64,000 nucleotides of DNA from Glycomyces paridis (GTDB taxonomy: Bacteria > Actinomycetota > Actinomycetes > Mycobacteriales > Micromonosporaceae), in assembly GCF_004912155.1 (NCBI RefSeq), contig NZ_STGX01000013.1, positions 116,651-180,650 of the forward strand. The letters are read 5' to 3'. A program made the translations under genes and the position numbers. Below, one piece after another: positions 17,159 through 25,487 of this stretch. The notes beneath the pieces are model-generated. The model was not told where the DNA came from. It saw only the letters and a program-made list of their open reading frames with translations, and made no database searches. The first letter of the stretch is position 1; each line of letters starts with the position of its first letter.

Positions 17159-18139
17159 CTAGGCGACCGGCGATTCGAGCAGCCGCAGCTCGCGCGCCGA
17201 GGCGTCGACGGCGGCGAGCGCGCCGATCGGCATGGGCAGATTCGGACCGGTATGTCCGAAGTCGACTCCGGCGAGGACCGGGAAGTCGTAGTCCCCAAGG
17301 ACGTCGAGCACGACGTCCTTGACGCCGACCAGGGTCCCGTCGGGGAGGTCGCGGTCGGAGATCTCGGCGGGGATGCCCACGACCATCGCGCCGATCCGGT
17401 CGAACACGCCCTCCATGCGCAGCACGTGGAGCTGGTTCCAGACGTGGCCGAGGTTGCGGCCCACGTCCTCCCAGAAGAACACCGCGCCGTCCCAGGCCTC
17501 GGGCGCGAGCGCGTACGGCGAGGCCTGGACGTTGATGAGCCGGTCGAGCAGGCCCCCGAGCAGGCGCCCGGTCGCCCTGCCGGGCTTCCAGGTCTCCCAC
17601 TCGTTCGAGGCCGGGAGCGAGACCTCGCCGATCGCGCCGGTGAGCAGGCCGTGCAGCAGGGCCCGGATCTCCTCGTGCCGTTCGGGAGTCGCGTCCTCCC
17701 AGAACAGGCCCGAGAGTCCCGGCGCGAAGTCGGCGTGCATCCCCACCAGGCCCGTCTGCGAGTGCAGGGCGAGGTGCAGCGCGGTGATGTCGCTGAACCC
17801 GAGGAGGATCTTCGGGTCGCGGCGGACCGCGTCGTAGTCGATGCGGTCGAGGTAGGCCGAGGTGGCGTTGCCGCCCGAGAACGGGATGATCGCCCGCACC
17901 TCGGGGTCGGCGAGGAGTCCGTTCAGCTCGGCGGCCTGCACCTGCGGCGGGGCCGAGCGCCAGAAGTGGTGCCCGCCGCCGCGCACCAGGTCGGTGACCC
18001 GGACCTTGAAGCCCAGGCCCTCCAGGATCGCGACCGTCGCGTCGAGCCGGTCGTGCCGGTGCGGCAGGGCCGGACCGGACGGGGCCGCGATCGCGACCGT
18101 GTCGCCGGGTGCGAGACGCCTGGGGCGCAAGGGTTCCAT
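17159..18139 (-). CDS. S66 family peptidase (LD-carboxypeptidase/MccF-like)
   Basis: 326 aa from ATG 18139, which has GGAGG 8 nt upstream (two earlier ATGs lie on or before that site). N-terminal APGDTVAIAAPSGP, PFSGGNAT and LLGFSDITALHLA (nucleophile Ser), and C-terminal VDFGHTGPNLPMPIG (catalytic His) fit family S66. Members either cleave L,D peptide bonds in recycled murein peptides or inactivate microcin C-type antibiotics. The protein is cytoplasmic. A -10-like TAGGCT lies at 18179-18184 on the minus strand. Confidence 0.88.
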   Translation of the reverse strand: MEPLRPRRLAPGDTVAIAAPSGPALPHRHDRLDATVAILEGLGFKVRVTDLVRGGGHHFWRSAPPQVQAAELNGLLADPEVRAIIPFSGGNATSAYLDRIDYDAVRRDPKILLGFSDITALHLALHSQTGLVGMHADFAPGLSGLFWEDATPERHEEIRALLHGLLTGAIGEVSLPASNEWETWKPGRATGRLLGGLLDRLINVQASPYALAPEAWDGAVFFWEDVGRNLGHVWNQLHVLRMEGVFDRIGAMVVGIPAEISDRDLPDGTLVGVKDVVLDVLGDYDFPVLAGVDFGHTGPNLPMPIGALAAVDASARELRLLESPVA

Positions 18140-18223
18140 GAGCATTGCCTCCATCGGGACGGGTCCGGGGCCGGGACCAGCCTACGGCGGTCCCGGCCCG
18201 GGTGCAATGCCTGTATGCAAGCG

Positions 18224-19267
18224 CTATAGCGCGGCGGTCGCGAGCTCCCGCGCTTCCGGCACGGCCGCGGCGCGGGCCCTGCGGACCGTCACCGCGATCC
18301 CCGCCGCCGCCACGAGCACCGGTACCGCGTACGCCGCGAGGCTCACCGCGTCCGGGTGCACGAACGACTGCCCGCGCACCGCCTGCCACGCCGCCGCCGC
18401 GAACACGCCCAGGTAGCCGACCGACAGCCAGCGGACCACCGCGGCCCGGACCCGGTCCTCGCGCAGCCACGAGCGGCGGACCGCCAGGAAGCTCAGGAGC
18501 ATCGCGACGCCGATGAGCACCTGGACGCCGTGCAGCCCGATGAAGTGCGGCACGCGCATGTCGCCGCCGGTGGTCGACCAGCCGGTCAGGAACATGCCGT
18601 TGCCGTCGAGGTCGCCCACGCCGTGGCCGGAGTTGAGCGCCACCTCGTTCCCCTCGGCGTCGAGCTGCGTCCGCTGCCCCTGCCCGCCGACGGTCACGAT
18701 GAAGAACGCCGCGAACATCCCCAGCGTCGACAGCAGCAGGCCCCAGCGGACCACCGCCGTGACGGCCCGGTCGCCGACCCGTTGGAACAGCACGATCAGC
18801 GCGATCGCGGCGTTCACCATGAACATGACCGGCACGAACTGGAACGCCAGCTGCACCACCTGGTTGAACGCGTCCTCGGAGGTGTTGAAGTGGCTGTAGG
18901 TGCCCGCCGCGGCCGCCGCGACGATGACGCCGACCTCGGCCGCGCTGATCACCGCGAAGAGCGTGCCGAGCACCCAGCCGGTGCGCCGCAGCCGCGTCAT
19001 GTGCGCCAGCAGCCACGCGAGACTGAAGCAGTACGCGGAGAACGAGAACCCGAACTTGAAGGCCTTGATCCAGACGCTCTCCCCCATGAGGGTGCGGTCG
19101 TCGAAGGGGATGGCGGCGAGCGACGCGAGCGCGACGACGCCGCACGCGATGCCGAGCACGACCAGCGGGCGGTGCCACCGGCGGCCCCCGGAGGTCAGCG
19201 CCAGGCCGGAGGCCGCGGCCCGGTCGGCGAGGCGCTCGCGGCGGCGGTGGGCGGGGTTGGTTTCCAT
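18224..19267 (-). CDS. polytopic membrane protein of unknown function
   Basis: 347 aa with about nine hydrophobic helices. An extracytoplasmic stretch around residues 195-240 contains GHGVGDLDGNGMF and GGDMRVPHFIGLHG. The histidines in or near helices (HMTR, SHFN, PHFIGLHG) hint at metal or haem binding, but no family was recognised. The start at 19267 is 7 nt after the -10 element TAGCGT, again without a ribosome binding site. It is divergent from a histidine phosphatase gene. Confidence 0.75.
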   Translation of the reverse strand: METNPAHRRRERLADRAAASGLALTSGGRRWHRPLVVLGIACGVVALASLAAIPFDDRTLMGESVWIKAFKFGFSFSAYCFSLAWLLAHMTRLRRTGWVLGTLFAVISAAEVGVIVAAAAAGTYSHFNTSEDAFNQVVQLAFQFVPVMFMVNAAIALIVLFQRVGDRAVTAVVRWGLLLSTLGMFAAFFIVTVGGQGQRTQLDAEGNEVALNSGHGVGDLDGNGMFLTGWSTTGGDMRVPHFIGLHGVQVLIGVAMLLSFLAVRRSWLREDRVRAAVVRWLSVGYLGVFAAAAWQAVRGQSFVHPDAVSLAAYAVPVLVAAAGIAVTVRRARAAAVPEARELATAAL

Positions 19268-19274
19268 GCCGGCA

Positions 19275-19280
19275 ACGCTA
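19275..19280 (-). promoter_or_regulatory. -10 element, leaderless promoter
   Basis: TAGCGT on the minus strand, 7 nt before the ATG at 19267. Confidence 0.55.
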
Positions 19281-19351
19281 TGGCGATTCCCGTTGCGCCA
19301 CATTGCCGCAGGCCGCCCGAAAAGAGGTGGGGCCTGCCTTACCCGCGCCGG

Positions 19352-19357
19352 TACCCT
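19352..19357 (+). promoter_or_regulatory. -10 element, leaderless promoter
   Basis: TACCCT, 6 nt before the ATG at 19364. Confidence 0.5.
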
Positions 19358-19363
19358 GCCCTG

Positions 19364-19939
19364 ATGGGAATCGTGTACGTGGTGCAGCACGGCGAGAAGG
19401 AACGCCTCCCCGGCGACCCGGGCCTCACCGCCCGCGGCCGCGCCCAGGCGGCCCTTGCCGCCGAGCGCCTGCGCGGCAAGGGGATCGCCGAGCTCTGGAC
19501 GAGCCCGCTCCTGCGCACCCGCGAGACCGCGGCGGCCCTCGCCGCGGCCTGCGGCCTTGACGCGCGGGTCGACGCTCGGCTGACCGAGCGCATGAACTGG
19601 GACGGCGCCGCGCCGATCGCGGCCTTCGCCGCGGACTGGGAGGCGACCACCCGCGACCGCGACTTCGTTCCGGCGGCGGGGGACTCGTCCCGCGCGGCGG
19701 GCGAGCGCTTCCGCGCCTTCCTGACCGAACGCGGCGACGCTCCCGTAGCCGTGGCCTGCCACGGCGGCGTGACGGTCGACCTCCTGCGAACCCTCGCGGG
19801 GGACGACGCGGTCCCGGAGGCCCTGCTCCGCGAGGGCGTGCCGGGCGGCGCGATCACGGTGATCGAGGACCTGCGGCCGATCGCGATCGCGCAGACCGAC
19901 CACCTCGGCGGCCGCGAATCCAAGCACCGCCCGGCCTGA
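19364..19939 (+). CDS. histidine phosphatase family protein
   Basis: 191 aa. The branch-1 motif normally reads RHG; here it is VQHGEKE at residues 7-13, so the Arg before the catalytic His is replaced by Gln. TSPLLRTRETA near 46 and the second catalytic His in ACHGGV are intact. Members remove phosphate from small molecules or proteins through a phosphohistidine. The Gln substitution could lower or alter activity. Monocistronic, with a leaderless-type promoter. Confidence 0.85.
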   Translation: MGIVYVVQHGEKERLPGDPGLTARGRAQAALAAERLRGKGIAELWTSPLLRTRETAAALAAACGLDARVDARLTERMNWDGAAPIAAFAADWEATTRDRDFVPAAGDSSRAAGERFRAFLTERGDAPVAVACHGGVTVDLLRTLAGDDAVPEALLREGVPGGAITVIEDLRPIAIAQTDHLGGRESKHRPA

Positions 19940-20457
19940 CCCGAAGCGCCAGACGCCCTGACCGGCGCGGTCGGCCGTGCTGCGGCAAGGCGGCGTGGTG
20001 AGAGGCGCAGGGCGGTACCTCATCGCCACCGACACCTCCGGCGACGACCCGCGGCAGCAAGGCGGGGTGGTGAGAGATGCAGGGCGGCACTTCGATGGCC
20101 GCGGGCCGCAGGACCGGGGGGCTGAGGGCGGAACCTGGCGTGTGCGGCCCGATGCGGGGGCGGGAGCGAGTTCCCCCACCCAGGGTGGGAAGACAAGGTG
20201 CGCCGCTCGCTCCAGCCTCCCGCGCGGGCCCGACAAGAAGCCCGCCTCGCGGCCGACCTGTCACCCGAAGGGGATCGCCTCGCGCGCAGCCCTCGGATTC
20301 GACCGGAGGAGACCCCGGATTTCCCTCCCGCGCAGCCCTCACCGTCCGGTGTCCATTTGCGTCTAAAACTCTCATAAGTCGTTGCGCGGCGGGGAATCCT
20401 AGACGAACTGCGCGCTTCGGCTTGCGCGTTCACCTCGCTGTAACGAGGATGTGACGA
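19940..20457. other. 518-bp non-coding region before the GH92 operon
   Basis: Contains two ~40-bp imperfect direct repeats (19982-20021 and 20051-20093, sharing a GGCGGGGTGGTGAGAG-type core). Next comes a longer dispersed repeat (20164-20270), then ~190 bp leading to the GH92 start. AGGA lies 10 nt before the ATG. No confident promoter or RNA gene was identified. Confidence 0.5.
20164..20270 (+). repeat. dispersed ~110-bp repeat, copy A
   Basis: Its core contains the palindrome CCCACCCAGGGTGGG, then ACAAGGTGCG, CTCCAGC, a CGCGCGGG[CT]CCGACAAGA segment and TCACCCGAA. The same blocks in the same order and orientation recur at 60780-60890. Both copies are intergenic and upstream of plus-strand genes. 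Confidence 0.8.
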
Positions 20458-22731
20458 ATGAGCTCTAATCTCGGTCGCATCTTGGACTCCGTCGACCCTT
20501 TCATCGGTACCGCCGCCACCGATCTGCCCGCGGCACAGGGGCTGGCCGCCACCTGGTGGTGGCCGAAAGCCCAGGTCGGGAACACCCACCCGGGCGCCTG
20601 CCACCCCCTCGGCATGGTCTCGGCCTGCGCCTGCTCCGGCGCCTACCCCACCGGCTACGGCCGCTACGGCATCTCGACCGAGGGCGCCCCGGTGCCCATG
20701 TTCGACGACGACCTCGCCAGCGGCTTCACCCACTTCCAGCAGTCCGGCACCGGCGCGATCCGCAAGTACTACAACTACTTCCGCGTCACCCCGATGATCG
20801 AGCCCCTCGACGCGCTCGGCACCCGCTGGCGCCTGCGCGACGAGGTCGCCGAGCCCGGCTACTACGCCGCGACCCTCGAGAACGGCATCCGCTGCGAGCT
20901 CACCGTCGGCGAGAAGACCGCCGTGCACCGCTACACCTTCCCCGAGTCCTTCTCGGCCCGGGTCGTCCTCGACTTCTCGTACGGCGGCCTCGCCATCGAG
21001 CACGGCTCGACGGTCCCGCTGCGCGCGGGCCTGGAGAGCCTCGGCCAGGGCTGCGCGCAGGGCACCGTCGTCATGGAGGGCATGCCGCTGTCGGTCTACG
21101 TCGACTCCGACACGCCCAAGGGCTGGCGCCAGCTCGTCTGGTACGACCGCCGCCGCGTCGACGGCGGCACCCGCCTCGACTTCGACTACATCCGCCGCAC
21201 CACCCTGCGCCCCTTCGGCCTCATGTTCATGGGCCCCGCCCGCGGCGCCACCACCGTCGAGCTGCGCATGGGCTTCTCCATGCGCGGCACCGACCAGGCC
21301 CGCCGCAACCTCGAAGCGGCCCTGCCCGGCGAGGCCGGCTTCGACCACGCCCGCGCCGCCGCCCGCACCGCCTGGTCCGGGTACTTCTCCCAGGTCGAGG
21401 TCCAGGGCGGCACCCCCGAGCGCCGCACCGTCTTCGCCACGAGCCTCTACCACTCCCTCATCAAGCCCTGCTTCGCCGAGGACGAGAGCCCGTTCTGGCC
21501 TTCCAAGGGCCCCTTCGTGTTCGACATCGCGACCATGTGGGACATGTACAAGACCCAGTTCCCGCTGCTCACGGCCCTCGCCCCCGACAAGGGCGCCGAC
21601 ATGCTCGAATCGCTCGTGCGCATCGCCGAGGAGGAGGGCAACCTCCCCATCGGCTACCGCATGGCCCGCGGCACCGACCGGTTCTTCCGCCAGGCCTCGG
21701 CCCTCGCCCACACCGTGCTCGCCGACGGCTACCAGCTCGGCCTCGAAGGCGTCGAATGGGACTGGGCGCTCGTCCACATGCAGGACGACCTGCGCCGCGG
21801 CTACGGCGAGGACTACACCGAGCGCGGCATCGTCCACCCCATCAGCCACACCCTCGACCTCGCGACCGGCTACTGGTGCACCGCGATCGTCGCCCGCGGC
21901 CTCGGCGACCTCAAGCTCGCCGACGAACTGGAGGCCAAGTCCCGCGCCTGGGTCAACGCCTTCGGCAAGGACGGCCTCCTGCGCGACTCCAGCTTCTACG
22001 AGGGCGGGCGCTGGAACTACTCGTTCCGGCTCCTGCACGACATGGCCGCGCGCATCGACCTCGCCGGCGGCGACAAGGACTTCGTCGCCATGCTCGACCG
22101 CTTCTTCGGCTACGGCGCCGCGCCGGTCGCTCAGCTCGGCGTCCCGCCCTTCGGCCCCGAGTTCGCCATCGGCCAGGACCTCGACCGCTTCGAGGGACTC
22201 AACAACGAGCCCGACATGGAGGCCCCCTGGGCCTACCACTACGCCGGGCGCCCCGACCGCACCGCCGAGATCGTTCACGCCGCCCTCGCCCACCAGTTCG
22301 GGACCGGGCGCGGCGGTCTGCCCGGCAACGACGACTCCGGGGCGCTCTCGTCCTGGTACGTGTGGGCCTCGCTCGGGCTCTTCCCCGTCGCCGGCCAGAA
22401 CCTGTTCCTGGTCAACGCGCCCGCGTTCGCCGCCGCGAGCCTCCGCTTCGGCGGCAACGACTTCGAGGTGTCCACGACCGGGCACGTCGAGACCGGCATC
22501 GGCGAGGACGCCGCGGGGTCCCTGCCGCGCTACGTCCAGTCCGCCCGCTTCAACGGCAGGCCGCTGGACCAGAGCTTCATCACCGGCAACCAGCTGCACG
22601 GCGGCGGGCGCCTGGAGATCGAGCTCGGCCCCGAACCGTCCGACTGGGCGACGAAGACGCGCCCGCCGTCGGCCTCCGACCGTCCCGACGCCGCCCGCGG
22701 CGGCCCGCGCCACCAGGAGTTCCTACCGTGA
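20458..22731 (+). CDS. GH92 family glycoside hydrolase (alpha-mannosidase type)
   Basis: 757 aa. The N-terminus VDPFIGT near residue 13, VGNTHPGACHPLGM near 43, the NNEPDMEAPWAYHYAG segment near 582 and GLPGNDDSGALSSWYVW near 621 are hallmark blocks of GH92. The family comprises calcium-dependent inverting exo-alpha-mannosidases acting on mannans and N-glycan-type glycans. Most bacterial GH92 enzymes are exported; this one has no signal peptide, so it should act in the cytoplasm. Its stop overlaps the GTG of a glycosyltransferase, implying coupled expression. Confidence 0.92.
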   Translation: MSSNLGRILDSVDPFIGTAATDLPAAQGLAATWWWPKAQVGNTHPGACHPLGMVSACACSGAYPTGYGRYGISTEGAPVPMFDDDLASGFTHFQQSGTGAIRKYYNYFRVTPMIEPLDALGTRWRLRDEVAEPGYYAATLENGIRCELTVGEKTAVHRYTFPESFSARVVLDFSYGGLAIEHGSTVPLRAGLESLGQGCAQGTVVMEGMPLSVYVDSDTPKGWRQLVWYDRRRVDGGTRLDFDYIRRTTLRPFGLMFMGPARGATTVELRMGFSMRGTDQARRNLEAALPGEAGFDHARAAARTAWSGYFSQVEVQGGTPERRTVFATSLYHSLIKPCFAEDESPFWPSKGPFVFDIATMWDMYKTQFPLLTALAPDKGADMLESLVRIAEEEGNLPIGYRMARGTDRFFRQASALAHTVLADGYQLGLEGVEWDWALVHMQDDLRRGYGEDYTERGIVHPISHTLDLATGYWCTAIVARGLGDLKLADELEAKSRAWVNAFGKDGLLRDSSFYEGGRWNYSFRLLHDMAARIDLAGGDKDFVAMLDRFFGYGAAPVAQLGVPPFGPEFAIGQDLDRFEGLNNEPDMEAPWAYHYAGRPDRTAEIVHAALAHQFGTGRGGLPGNDDSGALSSWYVWASLGLFPVAGQNLFLVNAPAFAAASLRFGGNDFEVSTTGHVETGIGEDAAGSLPRYVQSARFNGRPLDQSFITGNQLHGGGRLEIELGPEPSDWATKTRPPSASDRPDAARGGPRHQEFLP

Positions 22732-24023
22732 CCGAGCAGTCCCGCGCCGTACGGCGCCGCCTCGTCGTCGTCGTCCGCGCCGACCCGGTCATCTGCGGCC
22801 ATGCCACCGAGGCCCGCGGCCTCGCCGAGGTCGCGCTCGAACGCGGCTTCGACGACGTGCGCATCGTGACCTGGCCGATCGCGGCCCTGGAGGCCGCGGG
22901 ACTGCCGCTCAAACCGCAGGGCGAGCTCCTGCCGTACTCGCCGGGCATCACCGTGGAGCGGCCCGGCCCCGTCGGCGACTACCGCGTCCCCAGCGGCCGC
23001 CACCTCCTGGGCATGTCGGGCCGCCTGTTCGAGCTGTTCAGCGACGGCGTCCCGACCGTGTGCATGTCGATGTACCTGACGCCGCACGCGAACGCGGTCG
23101 TGGACGCCCTCCGCGCGGTCCGCGCCGCCGGGCTCGACGCCGACGTCACCACGATCGCCGAAGCGGTCGGCTCCGACATCACCAACGTCGTGCGCTCGTG
23201 CATCGCCAACGGCGAGCTCGGCGCGGCCGCCTCCCTGTTCGCCACCTACCTCGCCAACGACCGCTGCGTGGCCGTCTCCGCCTACACCCGCGACCTCATC
23301 CTGGAGGCCGCCGCGCAGGTCGACGCCGCCTGCGCCACCCGCTTCGCCGACGAGGTCGCCGCCCGCGTCCAGGTCTCCTACCCGGCCGTCGACGCGGGCG
23401 CCTACATCGGCCTCGACCCGGCGGCCGTCGACGCCGCCCTGGCCGCCCGCGGCCTCCGCCGCGACGGCTACCTGCTGTTCCTCTCCCGCGTGGCCGCCGC
23501 GAAGGGCGCCGACGACCTCATCGCCGCCTACCGCGCCTCCGGGGCCGCCGACACGCACCGCCTCGTCATCGCCGGCAACGGCCCGGCCCTGGCCGAGACG
23601 CGGGCGCTCGCCGCGGGCGACGAGCGCATCCTGTTCCTCACCGACGTCTCCGACGAGGAGAAGCCGCTGCTCATGAACGGCTGCGCCGCCTACGCCCTGC
23701 CCTCCAAGCCTCGCCCCGAGTTCGTGGAGACCTTCGGCATCGCCCTCGTCGAGAAGATGCTCGCCGGCGGCGGCCCCGTCATCACCACCCGCACCGGCGG
23801 CATCCCCGAAGCCGTGGGCGACACCGCGATCGAGGTCCCGCCCGCCGACCGCCCCGCCCTCGCCGCCGCCATCGACCGCGCCCTCGCCATGCCCGGCGCC
23901 GAACGCGAGGCCGCCGCCGCCCGCGCCCGCGCCTACGCCCTGCGCTTCGACCGCACCGCCGTCTTCGACAACCTCTTCGCCGGCCTCGTCCCCCCACTCG
24001 AAGCCCCCGCCCTCAACGCCTGA
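22728..24023 (+). CDS. GT4-type glycosyltransferase
   Basis: 431 aa, GTG overlapping the GH92 stop, with CAGGAG upstream. The N-terminal half holds RADPVICGHATEARGLAEVA. The C-terminal GT-B domain has YLLFLSRVAAAKG, VIAGNGPAL, an ETFGIALVEKMLAGGGPVI segment and TRTGGIPEAVGD, the retaining GT4 donor-binding signature (E-x7-E). It transfers a sugar from an activated donor to an unknown acceptor. Pairing with a cytosolic mannosidase suggests turnover or trimming of a mannose-containing glycan or glycoside. Confidence 0.9.
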   Translation: MTEQSRAVRRRLVVVVRADPVICGHATEARGLAEVALERGFDDVRIVTWPIAALEAAGLPLKPQGELLPYSPGITVERPGPVGDYRVPSGRHLLGMSGRLFELFSDGVPTVCMSMYLTPHANAVVDALRAVRAAGLDADVTTIAEAVGSDITNVVRSCIANGELGAAASLFATYLANDRCVAVSAYTRDLILEAAAQVDAACATRFADEVAARVQVSYPAVDAGAYIGLDPAAVDAALAARGLRRDGYLLFLSRVAAAKGADDLIAAYRASGAADTHRLVIAGNGPALAETRALAAGDERILFLTDVSDEEKPLLMNGCAAYALPSKPRPEFVETFGIALVEKMLAGGGPVITTRTGGIPEAVGDTAIEVPPADRPALAAAIDRALAMPGAEREAAAARARAYALRFDRTAVFDNLFAGLVPPLEAPALNA

Positions 24024-24034
24024 ACCGGGTCCGC

Positions 24035-24286
24035 TCAGCCCGCCGCGGGCTTCGCCGGGTCCGGGATCGAGGCGGCCGTGAAGAGCTCGACGAGATGCCG
24101 TTCGATCTCGCTCACCGAGGCTCCTTCCGCCGCGTACGCGTCGATCTCCACTTGCACGGAGGCGTCCGACCATATGAGGAGCCGCACGAGCCCGTCGCCC
24201 GCGAACGTGTCGGAGACCGTCTCGACCTTCCGCGTCCCGGTTTCGGAGAGCGCCGACAGCAGGTCGTCCATGCCGTTGCCGCTCAT
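24035..24286 (-). CDS. small hypothetical protein, last gene of accessory operon
   Basis: 83 aa, soluble and acidic. A predicted beta-rich middle (ETVSDTFAGDGLVRLLIW, VQVEIDAYA) precedes a C-terminal helix. The arrangement recalls YbaB-like small proteins, but no family is certain. Its ATG overlaps the stop of the upstream YbaB-like gene (ATGA), so the two are probably partners. No function can be assigned. Confidence 0.7.
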   Translation of the reverse strand: MSGNGMDDLLSALSETGTRKVETVSDTFAGDGLVRLLIWSDASVQVEIDAYAAEGASVSEIERHLVELFTAASIPDPAKPAAG

Positions 24287-24621
24287 CGCGTCTCCGTCCC
24301 GCCCGCGGCGGCGAGGATCGTCGCCCTCGCCTGCGAGCAGGCGGCGTGGAGGGCCGTGAGGACCGAACCGGCCGCCTCTGAGACGTCGGCGCAGAACGTC
24401 ACCGACTGGGCAAGGTCGTGCGGAAGCCGGATCGACTTGAGCACCAGGTCAAGTGTCATCGTCGCCTCGATCGTGTGCGTATCGGAGACGGCGGTGACGG
24501 CCACCTCGGGAAGCGCGCGCTGCACCGGGTCGCCGCGGAAGTAGGGGTCGGCGGCGGCCGCGCGGATCTGCCCCGCGGCCTCGGCGAGGATCTGGTCCTC
24601 GCTCATCACGGTTGCTGACAT
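24283..24621 (-). CDS. YbaB/EbfC-like small protein
   Basis: 112 aa from ATG 24621, which has AAAGG at good spacing; the preceding ATG at 24627 is too close to it. The N-terminal helix and the central strand pair (VAVTAVSDTHTIEATMTLD), followed by a C-terminal helix (AAGSVLTALHAACSQAR), resemble the YbaB/EbfC nucleoid-associated fold. In actinobacteria such divergent YbaB proteins are often found beside WXG100/type VII-like genes, as here. Family call is moderate to low. Confidence 0.6.
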   Translation of the reverse strand: MSATVMSEDQILAEAAGQIRAAAADPYFRGDPVQRALPEVAVTAVSDTHTIEATMTLDLVLKSIRLPHDLAQSVTFCADVSEAAGSVLTALHAACSQARATILAAAGGTETR

Positions 24622-24773
24622 CGTCATGCCTTTCGAGAGGTGGGAAGGGGGCGGATAGGGGTCACGTCGGCCAGGACGGCGTCGATCTCGGGAACTGCTG
24701 ATGACCGTTCCGTCGGTGGTCAGTTCGCCCCTTATCCAGCGGCTTTCGGCATCGACTCCGGCCCGGGCGGGAT

Positions 24774-25487
24774 TCAAAGCTGGTTCTCGTAGGAGGCAGG
24801 AGAACTGAAGGGCACTTGACCGGGGATGGCCTGGGCATCGGTGAAAGGGGCGACCGCTGCCGCGTCAGTGGTTTCGTCGCTCGACTCCGCAACGGCGTAG
24901 ACGCTCGGATCGAGGGCGTTGCCGAACGGATCGTGCTCGGCATCGAGCGGCACCCCGTCTGCCGGCGGTATGTAGGCGGGCTTCTCGTCTCCGTTGCCGA
25001 TCGGTACGCAGCCGCTCTGGATCGTGATTCCTGTGAGTCCCCATACTCGCCACCAGAGGGTGATGCCGTCACCGCGGGAGGCCGAGAGGTTGTACTGCGA
25101 TTCATCGGGTGAAGCCTCGTCCCAGGTGATCTGGTATCCGGCTTCGGTCCAGGCCTCGCGGAGGAGGTCCGTGTACTGCTCGCGGACTTGCTCGGTTTCG
25201 GAGGTCGGAATATCGAAGGAGTAACTGAGCTCGATGCTCACCCAGCCTTCGATCTCGTTTCCCTTTTCATCCGGGCAGCTGTGCCGAGTACCCCGGCGTT
25301 CGGCGAAACCGGGGAAGTCGGGGAGGACGGCGACCACGTCGGCGACGAGTTGCTCCATGATCGGGTAGACCTCGTGATTGTCGAACTCGCGTTCGGGCAG
25401 GATCTCGCCTGGTTCCTTCACGGTCGAGCAACCTCCAGCGGTCAAGGCGAGGGCGGTGAGAACGGTGGTAAGGATTCGCCGCGTCAT
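24774..25487 (-). CDS. secreted lipoprotein
   Basis: 237 aa. Signal peptide of lipoprotein type with lipobox LTAGGC at residues 16-21, so a surface-anchored protein is expected. The mature domain is acidic, contains a pair of cysteines (RHSCPDEKG, QSGCVPIG) that may form a disulfide, and has a Trp-rich strand (ITLWWRVWGL). Similar lipoproteins of unknown function occur beside DUF1023 hydrolases. The start overlaps the stop of the hydrolase gene (ATGA). Confidence 0.8.
   Translation of the reverse strand: MTRRILTTVLTALALTAGGCSTVKEPGEILPEREFDNHEVYPIMEQLVADVVAVLPDFPGFAERRGTRHSCPDEKGNEIEGWVSIELSYSFDIPTSETEQVREQYTDLLREAWTEAGYQITWDEASPDESQYNLSASRGDGITLWWRVWGLTGITIQSGCVPIGNGDEKPAYIPPADGVPLDAEHDPFGNALDPSVYAVAESSDETTDAAAVAPFTDAQAIPGQVPFSSPASYENQL

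Noticed and set aside
18222..18233. Palindrome GCGCTATAGCGC as an operator
   Set aside because: It spans the stop codon of the minus-strand membrane gene and is short enough to occur by chance in GC-rich DNA.
20020..22713. 897-residue minus-strand open frame
   Set aside because: Antisense of GH92; Gly/Ala/Val/Glu-rich with no domain signature, while the plus strand has all GH92 motifs.
20556..22727. Plus-strand frame running into the glycosyltransferase from far upstream
   Set aside because: The N-terminal 724 codons are an Arg/Pro-rich alternative frame of GH92; the GTG at 22728 with CAGGAG is the real start.
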